Positions 27,483-36,004 of a stretch of DNA of 64,000 bases are shown one piece after another. This stretch comes from Burkholderia glumae LMG 2196 = ATCC 33617 (GTDB lineage Bacteria > Pseudomonadota > Gammaproteobacteria > Burkholderiales > Burkholderiaceae): assembly GCF_000960995.1 (NCBI RefSeq), contig NZ_CP009435.1, positions 1,116,001 through 1,180,000 of the forward strand, given 5' to 3'. The position numbers and the translations under genes were made by a program. The notes under the pieces were generated by a model, which was not told the DNA's origin, made no database searches, and saw only the letters and a list, made by a program, of their open reading frames with translations. How positions within the stretch are numbered: the stretch's first letter is position 1; each line of letters opens with the position of its first letter.

Positions 27483-27642
27483 GGGGCGAGTCCCTTGTAT
27501 CGGAGGCTCGGTGGCCTGCGGGTAAGGGGCTCGCGGCCCTCAGAATATTCATTGCGCCGCAGCGCGGGCATTTGATGGTGAGCCGGACGTATTCGCCGGC
27601 GCCGAGTTTGCGGTTACAGCTTCCGCATCGGATGTCCTGCAT
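27460..27642 (-). CDS. Com-like zinc-finger protein, probable translational regulator of the methyltransferase
   Basis: This 60-aa protein starts MQDIRCGSCNRKLGAGEYV and continues LTIKCPRCGAMN: two CxxC pairs at C6/C9 and C25/C28, as in Com of phage Mu. Mu Com binds the com-mom mRNA and opens the ribosome site of the DNA-modification gene mom. Here the Com-like gene directly precedes a DNA methyltransferase and overlaps its start by 23 bp, the same arrangement. Regulation of the methyltransferase is therefore likely but inferred. Confidence 0.85.
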   Translation of the reverse strand: MQDIRCGSCNRKLGAGEYVRLTIKCPRCGAMNILRAASPLPAGHRASDTRDSPHATHSLR

Positions 27643-27791
27643 GGGGTGATTCCTGCCTGTGCTAGGATGCCGGCGCCTCTCGAGAGGTGTCGCGGCCCTG
27701 GCCAATCCTGCAGGCGTGCTCTGCGGGTGCGGGGCGTGCGCGATGTTCCTGCATCGCGCACGTCGCCGCGTCCTTTCCTTCCTATTTCGCG

Positions 27792-28130
27792 TTACGCGAC
27801 GTATTCGCCGCCAGCGAGCATGTAGCGGTCGGTCGAGCCGTACATCATCGACCCGTCCGCATTCCCGGCATCACCATCGGGCTTCGGTTCCACGAGTCGC
27901 CGCTGGATGTATGCGAACGCACCCTCATCGGCTTCCGGCATGCCCGACACGAAAATCGTGACGCCGCCCTGCAGCGGTTGTTTCCCTGCCTTGAACGTCG
28001 CTTCCGATACGTAGCTCTGGACCGTCCCGCTCGTGAACTTCGACGCCGCGTCGATCGCGACATTGCTGACCACGTGATAGGACGCCTGCGCGCCGGTCGA
28101 TTCGAGAACGAGTGCTTTCTTGATTGCCAT
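27792..28130 (-). CDS. Hypothetical phage protein, 112 aa
   Basis: The product starts MAIKKALVLESTGAQASYHV and is mainly beta-strand (FTSGTVQSYVSEATFKAG, then GVTIFVSGMPEADEGAF), which suggests a small virion or tail-fibre accessory protein. I recognise no named family. It lies between the fibre-assembly gene and the Com-like gene, in the P2 Z/fun region. Sequence composition is like the late genes around it. Confidence 0.65.
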   Translation of the reverse strand: MAIKKALVLESTGAQASYHVVSNVAIDAASKFTSGTVQSYVSEATFKAGKQPLQGGVTIFVSGMPEADEGAFAYIQRRLVEPKPDGDAGNADGSMMYGSTDRYMLAGGEYVA

Positions 28131-28187
28131 GTTCGATTCCTGGAAATAAAAAAATGAAACGGGACTGCGGTTTGTGGTGATGCGTGA

Positions 28188-28619
28188 CTACGCGGGCAAC
28201 TGCGGCCAGACGACGTCGAGCGGAAAGCCGGCCTGCTGCGGTACGTCCCGCAGGGCAGCGCGATAGCGTCGAAGGGCGGCTTCGCGATCGGCGTTGCCGG
28301 CGTCCGCCGCGCGCTCGACCAACCGATCGGCTTCGGCGAGCAGCGCGTCGCGCTCTTTGCGCACGCGCTCGGGCGCGTCAATCGTCCGTTCGTATTCCGC
28401 TTCGAATTCCGGCCACCAGTTCAACAGGTCTATCGGTGTCGGCTGCGGAATGTCGCGCGGGTACCAGATCGGCACCCATGCCGATTTCGTTTGCTTCAGT
28501 GTTTTCTCGTCAACCGGGTGCGAGACCCAGTAATCGATGCAGCGGGCAAGCTTCGGAAATTTCTTCGCCAGAATGAACGCCGCTTGCTCGACGTGAAGCA
28601 TGGTGTTCGAGTTCGTCAT
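28188..28619 (-). CDS. G: Tail fibre assembly chaperone (P2 gene G position)
   Basis: This 143-aa protein follows the tail fibre gene with an ATGA overlap (start 28619), the place of gpG/Tfa in P2. The C-terminal half has alternating charged helices (ERVRKERDALLAEADRLVE, then EAALRRYRAALRDVP) ending near a PLDVVWPQLP tail, common in phage tail assembly chaperones. It probably helps fold or trim the fibre. The N-terminal part is divergent, so the family call rests partly on position. Confidence 0.75.
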   Translation of the reverse strand: MTNSNTMLHVEQAAFILAKKFPKLARCIDYWVSHPVDEKTLKQTKSAWVPIWYPRDIPQPTPIDLLNWWPEFEAEYERTIDAPERVRKERDALLAEADRLVERAADAGNADREAALRRYRAALRDVPQQAGFPLDVVWPQLPA

Positions 28620-31600
28620 TGGTTCCTCAAAACTACGCCGTAGACAGTGATTGCGTTGGCCGTGCCGTTGCCCGGACCGCTCAGGCCGCAAACGACCCAC
28701 GGCGCGGGTAGTGCACCGTTGAGCCGGTCGACCGTGCCGAAATTGTTCACGCCGGAATCCCACTGCACGCGCGCACCGGCGTTGGCCTTCGTGTTGTCGC
28801 GGTTGTACAGATCGTCGAGGATGGCGTTCATCCACGCGCCGCGATACGAGCAGAACAGGTTCCCGTCCGTGTTGAGAATCTGCTGGCCGCGCATGTACAT
28901 CGTGCCCCAGTCGTCTACCGACCATGTGACTGCGTTGTACGCGTTGTTGATGAGTTCAATGCCGCCGGCGCGCCGCGCGCGCAGGTACGTCTGTGCGCCA
29001 TCGGCGGCACGTAGGCCAAGGTCCGCATCCCATCCATCCCGCGCGAGCGTCAGGCGGCCCCACATCGTGCTGCCGGCGCGGCTGACGTAATTGCTCGGTA
29101 GGTGGTTCGATAGCCATCCGCCCCACAGGCTCCCGTACAGGTTTCCATCCGTGGTAACGCGGACGGCGCCATCAGCAGCCTGTAACTCGCCGTGCGCGAC
29201 GACCGTCCCCGCTTCGGTGACTGTCAGGTTGGCAACGGTATTCGCGCCGTTTGTGACCATCCACTTCGCCGCCGACGCCTGCACCTGAATTCGCGGCGTG
29301 TACCCGTTCGAGTTGAAGACGAGCTGCGACCCGTAGTCACCGGCTCCGTACAGCGTCACGTTTGCATTGACTTGGCCCCCGGCGTTCTTGTCGAGAGGCG
29401 TGACGTTCATGCTGTCCCACGGTATCGCGCCGGCCCATGTCGGACGCTTCACGAAACTGGCCACCTGCGAGGCGCGCGGAATATCCAGTACGCGACGCTG
29501 CGTGACACCGTCGTCGTCAAACGCGCTGAGTGCAAAATCGTCGGTATCGGATTTGCCGATCGTCCAGCGGTTTTTCCCGCCGTTCTTCAGGTAGATCGTG
29601 CTCCAACCAGCTCCGCTGTCGATGACCGCGGCGGCCGAATACAAGGCGCCTGCGAGCTTCGCCGCGCCGGCGATTTGCAGCTTGTTCGCCCCATCATCAG
29701 CTGTTGTCCCGATCAAGAGGTTTCCGGCCGCGCTGATGCGCGCTCGCTCGGTTCCTCCCGTGCTGAACGTGACGGCACCTGCGCCAACAGTCGCGCTGCC
29801 GTAGAAGCCGATGTTCGGCCCGTTGGCCCCGTTGTAGATCCCGATCAGGCCGGAGTCACCGACACCCTGGCCGTTGATGAAGTAGTTCAGTGCCCGCACG
29901 CTTCCGCCTACCTGCGCCGCGTTGACACCGTCGTCTTCCGTCCGGCCGATCGTCATCCGACCGCCGGGAACCAGCAATGCAGCTTGGGCATTGCCCGCGA
30001 GCAGTTGCAGCATGCCGGTCGAACCTTCGCTGCCGACCGATACGTGGCCGTTCGAGCGAAAGTAACCCCAATCACCGCCGCTGTTGGCCCATGCGGTCGT
30101 TTTGCCGTTGCCGAACCGATGCAGCCCGCGCGTGACCGCGTTGCCGCTGACCTGCAACATGCTGCCGTCGTCGGCTGGCGGTCCGATGAGGACGCGATTG
30201 GTCTCGCCGGCGAGGAACCGCATCGTTTCGCGCCCGTTGTTCGTGACCGCGAACACGCCGTCCGCAATATGGAAGAAGCCAGTATCCGGCGCGCCGTCGT
30301 TCACGAACGAGATGCCGGGCTTGTCGACACTTCCCTCGGCGGCCAATATCTGCCCGGACATGGTGAAACCCGTGGTCTGGGCCGGCTTCGGCAGATTGCC
30401 TGCGTTCCACACCTCATTCCCGACGACGAGCAGATTCTTCTTCGCGAAGTCGAACGCGAACATCGCGCCCGTCGACGGGAGGTAGAAGCCCGCCGCATTC
30501 GCGGTGCCGAAGAAGTATCCGCCGCTCGGGCCGAGCAGCATGCGCGCCTCATTGGGGCCATTGCTGACGTTGAGCATGCCCTTCACGGCCAGTTGGCCAC
30601 CGACATACGTCCCGGCGCCGGTATCGTCCAGCATCACGGCGCCCGTGACGACGTTGACGGTCAGCGGCCGAAAACCGTTCCACGACGCGCCGGGGTCGCT
30701 GTTGTTGGTCAGCAGGAGGTAGAAGTTCGAGCCATCGTTGCGCAGCAGGACATCGCGGCCGTTGCGCAGTCGAATGTTTGCCCCGCCGGCATCGAGGCCC
30801 GAACTGGTGATGCCGCCGGAGAACGTGCCGTTACCTGCGACCTGAAACACGCTCGTGCCGTCATCGTCGCGGTTGCCGACAAGAAGGCGGCCGCCGTGCG
30901 TGATCCGCATTGCGCGAACCTGATTCGCGTCGCTGTTGGAGTCGTTGGGCGCGCGGTTGATCCAGAAGTCGAGGTACTCCCGGCCCCACGTGCCGCCATC
31001 GTAGCCGGCGCGGATCGATGCGATGAGGCGAGCGTTGGTGTCCGCCGTGCCGGAAGCGAAAGTACCGTGAAAGCGGATCTTCGCCGCACGGTTGAGAGCG
31101 CCCGACGTCGCCGCGACGGCGAGCTGCGCGTCCTGTTCCGTCGCTGTCGACGTGACGCTGACCGGGCCGGTAAGCTGCGGCCGCACGAGCGGCGCGTATC
31201 GCGTGGCTGCGGTCTTCGGCGTCACGGCGCGCGTGTCGTCGGCACCGTCGTCGACCTCGGCCTGCGTCGCCAGTTCGACGACGCCCTTGCGCTCGGTGGT
31301 CGCCGGCGGATTGAGGAACGACGTCGGCCCGAACACCAGTTTCGTCACGTCGATCGACGCGAACACGATATCGGCGGCCAGCAGCAGCATCGAGGTCGCC
31401 GCCTTTTCGAGGATCGGATCGTTCTGCACATAGACGCCGAACAGCACGCCGTTGTCCAGGTACAGCCCGAATCCGTACAGCTTGTACTGGTCCGCGCTGT
31501 CGTCCTGGATCACGATGTGGATCGTGTCTTTCGCGACGGTATCACCGCCGAACGTCGTGATGCGCTTCAGCTCGCTCGGCAGCGCGGTCATGTCCGGCTT

Positions 31601-31723
31601 GAAGACGAAAGCCGCCGTGGCGAGGCCAATCTGCGTTACCTGGCGCGCGGTGGTCCCGGTGTTGCCCGGCGCCACCAGTGCGGCGCGGCCGGCGTCCGTG
31701 ATGTAGATGAGGTTTCCAGCCAT
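28616..31723 (-). CDS. H: Tail fibre protein (P2 gpH position), receptor-binding
   Basis: This 1035-aa protein starts MAGNLIYITDAGRAALVAPG, the conserved fibre N-terminus that attaches to gpI/baseplate. A collar-type segment RKGVVELATQAEVDDGADD follows at about residue 150. The shaft then holds four copies of a motif L(L/T)IGxxxDDGxxxxQ(V/I)xG, spaced irregularly through residues 270-700. The C-terminal 200 residues are probably the tip that recognises the cell surface. The frame is open further upstream to 32092, but the ATG at 31723 gives the standard N-terminus. Confidence 0.9.
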   Translation of the reverse strand: MAGNLIYITDAGRAALVAPGNTGTTARQVTQIGLATAAFVFKPDMTALPSELKRITTFGGDTVAKDTIHIVIQDDSADQYKLYGFGLYLDNGVLFGVYVQNDPILEKAATSMLLLAADIVFASIDVTKLVFGPTSFLNPPATTERKGVVELATQAEVDDGADDTRAVTPKTAATRYAPLVRPQLTGPVSVTSTATEQDAQLAVAATSGALNRAAKIRFHGTFASGTADTNARLIASIRAGYDGGTWGREYLDFWINRAPNDSNSDANQVRAMRITHGGRLLVGNRDDDGTSVFQVAGNGTFSGGITSSGLDAGGANIRLRNGRDVLLRNDGSNFYLLLTNNSDPGASWNGFRPLTVNVVTGAVMLDDTGAGTYVGGQLAVKGMLNVSNGPNEARMLLGPSGGYFFGTANAAGFYLPSTGAMFAFDFAKKNLLVVGNEVWNAGNLPKPAQTTGFTMSGQILAAEGSVDKPGISFVNDGAPDTGFFHIADGVFAVTNNGRETMRFLAGETNRVLIGPPADDGSMLQVSGNAVTRGLHRFGNGKTTAWANSGGDWGYFRSNGHVSVGSEGSTGMLQLLAGNAQAALLVPGGRMTIGRTEDDGVNAAQVGGSVRALNYFINGQGVGDSGLIGIYNGANGPNIGFYGSATVGAGAVTFSTGGTERARISAAGNLLIGTTADDGANKLQIAGAAKLAGALYSAAAVIDSGAGWSTIYLKNGGKNRWTIGKSDTDDFALSAFDDDGVTQRRVLDIPRASQVASFVKRPTWAGAIPWDSMNVTPLDKNAGGQVNANVTLYGAGDYGSQLVFNSNGYTPRIQVQASAAKWMVTNGANTVANLTVTEAGTVVAHGELQAADGAVRVTTDGNLYGSLWGGWLSNHLPSNYVSRAGSTMWGRLTLARDGWDADLGLRAADGAQTYLRARRAGGIELINNAYNAVTWSVDDWGTMYMRGQQILNTDGNLFCSYRGAWMNAILDDLYNRDNTKANAGARVQWDSGVNNFGTVDRLNGALPAPWVVCGLSGPGNGTANAITVYGVVLRNQ

Positions 31724-31728
31724 GTTCG

Positions 31729-32280
31729 TTAATCCGTGAGAGAGAGGCGGCGATAAACAGCTGCGCGCACGCCACATGCGACGCCGATCGAGCCGCGCAT
31801 GCTGAATCCCTGCGTGAAGGTGTAGTGGGCGGTGCCGCGCTTCGCGCGATCGACCTCGGCCCGGATGTCGTTGACGTATTGCGCGGTGGCCGGCACGCCG
31901 CCACGCGCGCCGACCGTCATCACGATCTCGAACGTGCCTGGCACGCCTCGCGGCGTTTTCTCGAACCACTCGCGCATCACCACGTTCGCGCCGAATGACG
32001 CGCACACGTCGCGCACGGCGTCGGCCGTGCCCTTTTTGCGGGCGATCCGGATCGCGGATTTCACGCGTGCGCGCTTTACCTGCTCGGGCCATTCGTCGCG
32101 CCAGGTATCAACGCCCATGTGCCAGGCGAGCCAGGGCAGGAAGCGCAGCGGGATTCGATCCGGATCCATCAGCGTGTCGATCTCGACCGGGATGTCCAGC
32201 ACGTCCGCGTTGGCCTCGGCCAGGCGCCGCTCGAGCACGGTCGCGTTCGGCGGCAGCAGGGAGACGGCCGGGCTAGTCAT
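31729..32280 (-). CDS. I: Phage baseplate wedge protein I (P2 gpI)
   Basis: This 183-aa product (start MTSPAVSLLPPNATVLERRL at 32280) matches the phage tail protein I family. Landmarks are the LPWLAWHMGVDTW segment and KSAIRIARKKGTADAVRDV. It links baseplate and fibre. It overlaps J by 8 bp and lies 5 bp before the fibre gene in the V-W-J-I-H-G operon. Confidence 0.94.
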   Translation of the reverse strand: MTSPAVSLLPPNATVLERRLAEANADVLDIPVEIDTLMDPDRIPLRFLPWLAWHMGVDTWRDEWPEQVKRARVKSAIRIARKKGTADAVRDVCASFGANVVMREWFEKTPRGVPGTFEIVMTVGARGGVPATAQYVNDIRAEVDRAKRGTAHYTFTQGFSMRGSIGVACGVRAAVYRRLSLTD

Positions 32281-33178
32281 CGGCCACCCCACCGTCCGTC
32301 AGCTCGATACCCGTGCAGTACGGCGCCTGGTCGATCGCGATCGGCACGCCTTCGGCCGGCGTGTCGAGCAGCACCTTCTGGACGCCGGCAACGCGCATCG
32401 ACGCGTACAGGCCGTCCTTCGTGACCTCGGAACCCGGCCGGTGCATCGATTCGGCGAACTGCAGCGTCTTCTTCTTCGCTTCCGCGAGCGCGACGGCGCG
32501 GTCCGGGCCGTTGAAGAAGCGCAGCGTCGCGCGGATCGCGTACGGCACGATCTTCGCGCTCTGCACGATGACCTCATCGGCCTGCGGCCGCTTCTTCTCG
32601 AGCGCCTTCTTCACGATGTCGATCAGTTCCTGGCTCGCGGTGCCGTCGCCTTCGCGCGACAGAACCGTGACGATCATCACGCACGGCGACGGGCTATACG
32701 CGGTCGCCGCCTTCACGCGCCCATCAGCGGCGCGCGCATGGAACACGTACGCGTCGTCGGGGCCAGCGACTGAGAAACCGCGCGGCGCGAGCTGGATGCG
32801 CTCGCGCAGGCTGTCGTCGTCCTCGTAGACAGGATCGATGCCCTGGTCGGGATCGCCCGGCGAGATCAGCAGGCGGTCGACGTCGAAGAGGGCGCCGATG
32901 TGCTCGAGCGTGCTGCGCTTCGCGTACGCGAGCAGGATGCCGCGCGCTTTCTCGTTCATGAGCGCGAGCAGCAGCATTTTTTCGTACGCGCCTTCCTGCA
33001 GCAGCTTCACCATCGGCTCCGATTCGAGCTCGAGCGTGGCCGCGATCTCGTCTTGCTGTTCCTTCGGGTACAGGGAGACCAAGCGGGCTTTCTTCTCGGC
33101 CAGGATCGTTTCATAGTCGAGTTCGTCGACGATGTCCGGTGCCGGGAGCTGCGACAGATCTATCGGCGTCGTTCTCAT
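32273..33178 (-). CDS. J: Phage baseplate wedge protein J (P2 gpJ)
   Basis: This 301-aa product starts MRTTPIDLSQLPAPDIVDEL, the family's N-terminal motif, with DYETILAEKKARLVSLYP and the later HIGALFDVDRLL typical of baseplate assembly protein J. It forms the wedge together with W and I. The start at 33178 is in an ATGA overlap with W. It ends 8 bp inside I. Confidence 0.95.
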   Translation of the reverse strand: MRTTPIDLSQLPAPDIVDELDYETILAEKKARLVSLYPKEQQDEIAATLELESEPMVKLLQEGAYEKMLLLALMNEKARGILLAYAKRSTLEHIGALFDVDRLLISPGDPDQGIDPVYEDDDSLRERIQLAPRGFSVAGPDDAYVFHARAADGRVKAATAYSPSPCVMIVTVLSREGDGTASQELIDIVKKALEKKRPQADEVIVQSAKIVPYAIRATLRFFNGPDRAVALAEAKKKTLQFAESMHRPGSEVTKDGLYASMRVAGVQKVLLDTPAEGVPIAIDQAPYCTGIELTDGGVADD

Positions 33179-33540
33179 GCAGCACCTCGCCCGTTCGTCG
33201 CCGGCAGGCGCATGGAGAAGGCAGTGCCCGCGCGCGGGCCGTCCGTGCGCTCGCCTTGCAGCTCGAGCACGGCGCCGCCGTCGATGCCGGTGCTGCCGAA
33301 ATCCACCTGGTTGACCTGGATGCGCGGCTCCCATCGGGCCAGCGCCATCACGGACGCCGCCATGACGCGCATGCGCATCAGGGGATTGACCGGGCCGTCG
33401 ATCAGCTCGGGCAGCAGCGAACCGTACTCACGGCGCATCACGCGCGTGCCGAGCGGCGTAAATAGGATGTCCGCGACGGACTGCTCGATGTGGACCTGGC
33501 CGGCGATCGCGCGGCCGGTGCGTGCGTTCATGCCGTTCAT
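33175..33540 (-). CDS. W: Phage baseplate protein W (P2 gpW, gp25-like)
   Basis: This 121-aa protein belongs to the GPW/gp25 family. It shows SVADILFTPLGTRVMRREYG and LLPELIDGPVNPLMRMRV, the conserved EPR-like site being replaced by ARWEPRIQVNQV. It forms part of the inner baseplate and initiates the sheath. It overlaps V and J by 4 bp each. An ATG at 33531 is an equally possible start. Confidence 0.95.
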   Translation of the reverse strand: MNGMNARTGRAIAGQVHIEQSVADILFTPLGTRVMRREYGSLLPELIDGPVNPLMRMRVMAASVMALARWEPRIQVNQVDFGSTGIDGGAVLELQGERTDGPRAGTAFSMRLPATNGRGAA

Positions 33541-34244
33541 GCGCCACCTGCGATCGGCTTCGAAGTCTTGGCGAATTCGCCCTGCGCCTGGTGCGGATGC
33601 TCTACCAGGCTGACGCCTCGCGACTTCACGTCGACGTCAGCAGTCACGGTGCCCGTGAAGTGCGCGCTGCCCTGAATCTCGATCACGGGGCCGCCACCGC
33701 CCGTGCCGCCCCCGCCCTTGCCGGTCGCGCCCGATTCGAACGTGAGCGGTCCCTTCACGAGCAGCGAGCCCGTCACGGTCGTATCGTCGGCGTCGAGCGT
33801 GACGGATTTCGCCTTGACGGTTGCGGTTTTGGTTTCGACCGTGACGCTGCCAGGCGCGATGACCTGGACGGTGGCGCCGGCCGGAAGCGTGGCGGTGAGT
33901 GCGTGCGCGGCGAAGTCGTACTGGACGCGTGCGCCGTCGCGGTAGACGCGCACGTGTTGCGTCGGGCTCGAGCTGGGCGAGTCGTGGCCGTCGCAGTACA
34001 CGCCAGGGAGAAAGAGGCCCGTCGTCGGTTCGCCGGACGGACAGAACAGCAGCCCCGGCTCGCCCTCGGACGGCGGGTCCCACGTGACGCTGTCGCCGGT
34101 GCGCTGCGCGAGCCAGCGAATCCAGTCGGTTTGCAGGCCACCGGATTCCACGCGTACGCGGCGGGCACCGTGATCGACTTCGATCACGGTGCCCTCGCGC
34201 AGGAGGCTTTCGAGGCGGCGGTTCAGGTCAGCAAAATCATCCAT
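33537..34244 (-). CDS. V: Phage baseplate spike protein V (P2 gpV)
   Basis: This 235-aa protein matches P2 gpV, the membrane-piercing spike. An OB-fold domain at the N-terminus (GTVIEVDHGARRVRVESGGL) leads into a beta-helical stalk with many T/V repeats and a glycine-rich loop (GKGGGGTGGGG). Near the C-terminus HPH (in LVEHPHQAQGEF) matches the HxH motif that binds the iron ion at the tip of P2 gpV. The spike therefore has its own tip. It is the first gene of the V-W-J-I-H-G operon. Confidence 0.95.
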   Translation of the reverse strand: MDDFADLNRRLESLLREGTVIEVDHGARRVRVESGGLQTDWIRWLAQRTGDSVTWDPPSEGEPGLLFCPSGEPTTGLFLPGVYCDGHDSPSSSPTQHVRVYRDGARVQYDFAAHALTATLPAGATVQVIAPGSVTVETKTATVKAKSVTLDADDTTVTGSLLVKGPLTFESGATGKGGGGTGGGGPVIEIQGSAHFTGTVTADVDVKSRGVSLVEHPHQAQGEFAKTSKPIAGGA

Positions 34245-34287
34245 GCGGCAAGGATGCCGCGCGCGCGGGAGAGAGGCACGCTAGAAA

Positions 34288-34312
34288 GGTTGTACACGGC
34301 CGGGCGACAACG
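34288..34312. promoter_or_regulatory. Ogr-type late promoter dyad (PV)
   Basis: GGTTGT (34288-34293), 13 nt, then ACAACG (34307-34312). It lies 44-68 bp upstream of V, the place of the P2 PV promoter, with one mismatch from the other two copies. Confidence 0.78.
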
Positions 34313-34329
34313 AAATATTGGTCGCTCGC

Positions 34330-35091
34330 TCAGTAAGCCGATAGCCGCTCGGGATCGAATCCAAGTCGGTCACAAAGGCCGAAGAAGCAGCATTCCACCG
34401 GGCGCTCGAAGGATTGAATGGGCCGGTCAGGATTGGGTAGCCACAGACTTAGGGCGGCCGCCATCGAGCGCGTGTAGGCGGGCACGATAGTCATCTCTTC
34501 ACTGTCGCCGAATCGCGCCAGTAGAACCGGTTTGCCATCTCGATCCTCCTCGAGAAGCGGTTCACGGAATCCCACGTGCGGCGCGATGTATCCGTCGAGA
34601 TCCAGGGAGCCGTCGACATGAGCGCGATATGTCCCATTGCCGGTGACAGCACCCTTAATTCTGCGGATTACGTCGCGTTCGCGTTTGCGCCAGTAACGCT
34701 CTGCCCCGCTGTCGAGCAGCCTCTCTGTCCACGCGCGTGCGCTCTGCGCCGTGAGTTCGTACACCCAGGTCAGTTCGTGCCCGAGAAGCGCGGCCAGCGC
34801 ATCCCTCGCTTCGCGCGTTCCTTCGAACCATTCGTATCCGATTAGATGATCGGCCATTTGGATATGCATCCATTCCTCGAAATGGCCGGCTCCGGGAAAA
34901 GTGGCGATCAGGGCGACCGAACAACGAGCGCTCTTTTGGACCTCGGACACTCGACGGTGCGGGTCATCGCTACGCCCGATCTTGATGAGGCCGTGTTCAT
35001 TCTGCATGACGTAAAGGAACAGGCAGCTCGTTGCGGGATTGTGCAACGAAGGCAGAGCGGCGCTAGCAGTCAGTTCAATCAAACGCTTCAT
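34330..35091 (-). CDS. GIY-YIG-like (T5orf172/Mug113-type) nuclease-domain protein, cargo gene
   Basis: This product of about 253 aa has an N-terminal domain, CLFLYVMQNEHGLIKIGRS, then DDPHRRVSEVQ, ending with EWMHIQMADHLIGYEWFEG. That is the strand pattern, the KIGRS/R residues and the late E..F of the T5orf172 branch of GIY-YIG nucleases. The C-terminal 150 residues match nothing I know. It is inserted between S and V, where P2 relatives carry accessory genes. I used ATG 35091; 35133 is an alternative. DNA cleavage or phage exclusion is a guess. Confidence 0.75.
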   Translation of the reverse strand: MKRLIELTASAALPSLHNPATSCLFLYVMQNEHGLIKIGRSDDPHRRVSEVQKSARCSVALIATFPGAGHFEEWMHIQMADHLIGYEWFEGTREARDALAALLGHELTWVYELTAQSARAWTERLLDSGAERYWRKRERDVIRRIKGAVTGNGTYRAHVDGSLDLDGYIAPHVGFREPLLEEDRDGKPVLLARFGDSEEMTIVPAYTRSMAAALSLWLPNPDRPIQSFERPVECCFFGLCDRLGFDPERLSAY

Positions 35092-35144
35092 ACGCTGTTG
35101 ACATCCAATGACTCTGGGACGGCGGTAGCCCAATCGTACTCGGA

Positions 35145-35594
35145 CTAGCTCGACAGGAAGTCAAGAACGACGTCGGCGATCCGGTCGATGTCGGCATCGG
35201 CCAAGCCGAGCAGCTCGCGCACCGGATACTGGACGACCGGCCCGTTGCGCTCAACGCGATCGCGCAGGCCCTCCTGGTGCACGCGTGCGATGCGTTCGAC
35301 CTGTCGCGTGAAATGTAGGACCGATGCGTCAGCGGTCGACGCGGTTTTAAGGAAGCGCGCGGTACGCAGCTTCGCGAACATCGCGCGCCGGATGCGGCCC
35401 TTCTTGCGCCGAGCCTGCGGCTTGCGCGGGGCGTACCGGCTACCGTCCGGGTTGCGGGCTTCGGCGATGCGCCGCGAATGGCGTCGGCGCAGCTCGACGG
35501 CCAGCCCCTTCGCCAGAATCACGCGCTGCGCGGCCGTGAGCTGACCGAGCAGGCCGAACGCCCAGTCTTCGGCGCGGGATAGTCGATCGACCAT
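35145..35594 (-). CDS. S: Phage virion morphogenesis/tail completion protein S (P2 gpS)
   Basis: This 149-aa protein matches the phage virion morphogenesis family. The segments LAVELRRRHSRRIAEARNPD and GSRYAPRKPQARRKKGRI are characteristic, as is the RQVERIARVHQEGLRDRVE block. It completes the tail before joining to the head. It touches R (1-bp overlap), as in P2. Confidence 0.93.
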   Translation of the reverse strand: MVDRLSRAEDWAFGLLGQLTAAQRVILAKGLAVELRRRHSRRIAEARNPDGSRYAPRKPQARRKKGRIRRAMFAKLRTARFLKTASTADASVLHFTRQVERIARVHQEGLRDRVERNGPVVQYPVRELLGLADADIDRIADVVLDFLSS

Positions 35595-36004
35595 CAGGTC
35601 CCCGCGATCGGCGGCTCGCCGAAGTGGCGAATCTCGTAGCCGCCCGGTTGCTCGATCACGCCGACGCGCTCGGTCAGCTTCAGAAGGATCTCGACGTCCG
35701 ATTTACCGTTGTCGAGCAGTTCGGCCTGGAACTTGAACCCGTCGCGGCAGAGGTCGCGGTTGAGTAGCAGCTCAGGCTGGTGGATCTTCAGCCACGCGAT
35801 GATCGGCACGATGAGGTGATCCGCATCGCCGGCGTAGTCCGTCACGACGATGTCGAGCGTGTACGCATATTCGAACGACAGTGACTTCGCAGCGGTGACG
35901 GCGATCGACCCGTGTTCGATGAAGACGTGCAGCCGGTCGGGATCGCGCGCGAACTCGGGCAGGGCGGCAGTGAGCGCCGCGCGCACGCTATCGGGCTTCT
36001 TCAT
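35594..36004 (-). CDS. R: Phage tail completion protein R (P2 gpR)
   Basis: This 136-aa protein matches P2 gpR. It starts MKKPDSVRAALTAALPEFAR and contains LSFEYAYTLDIVVTDYAGD and VPIIAWLKIHQPELLLN, all typical. It acts at the tail end that meets the head. It overlaps the Rz gene by 4 bp (ATGA) and touches S. Confidence 0.94.
   Translation of the reverse strand: MKKPDSVRAALTAALPEFARDPDRLHVFIEHGSIAVTAAKSLSFEYAYTLDIVVTDYAGDADHLIVPIIAWLKIHQPELLLNRDLCRDGFKFQAELLDNGKSDVEILLKLTERVGVIEQPGGYEIRHFGEPPIAGT

Noticed and set aside
29192..31732. 846-codon plus-strand open frame
   Set aside because: It is antisense to the tail fibre gene, which has the conserved fibre N-terminus and sits in P2 order.
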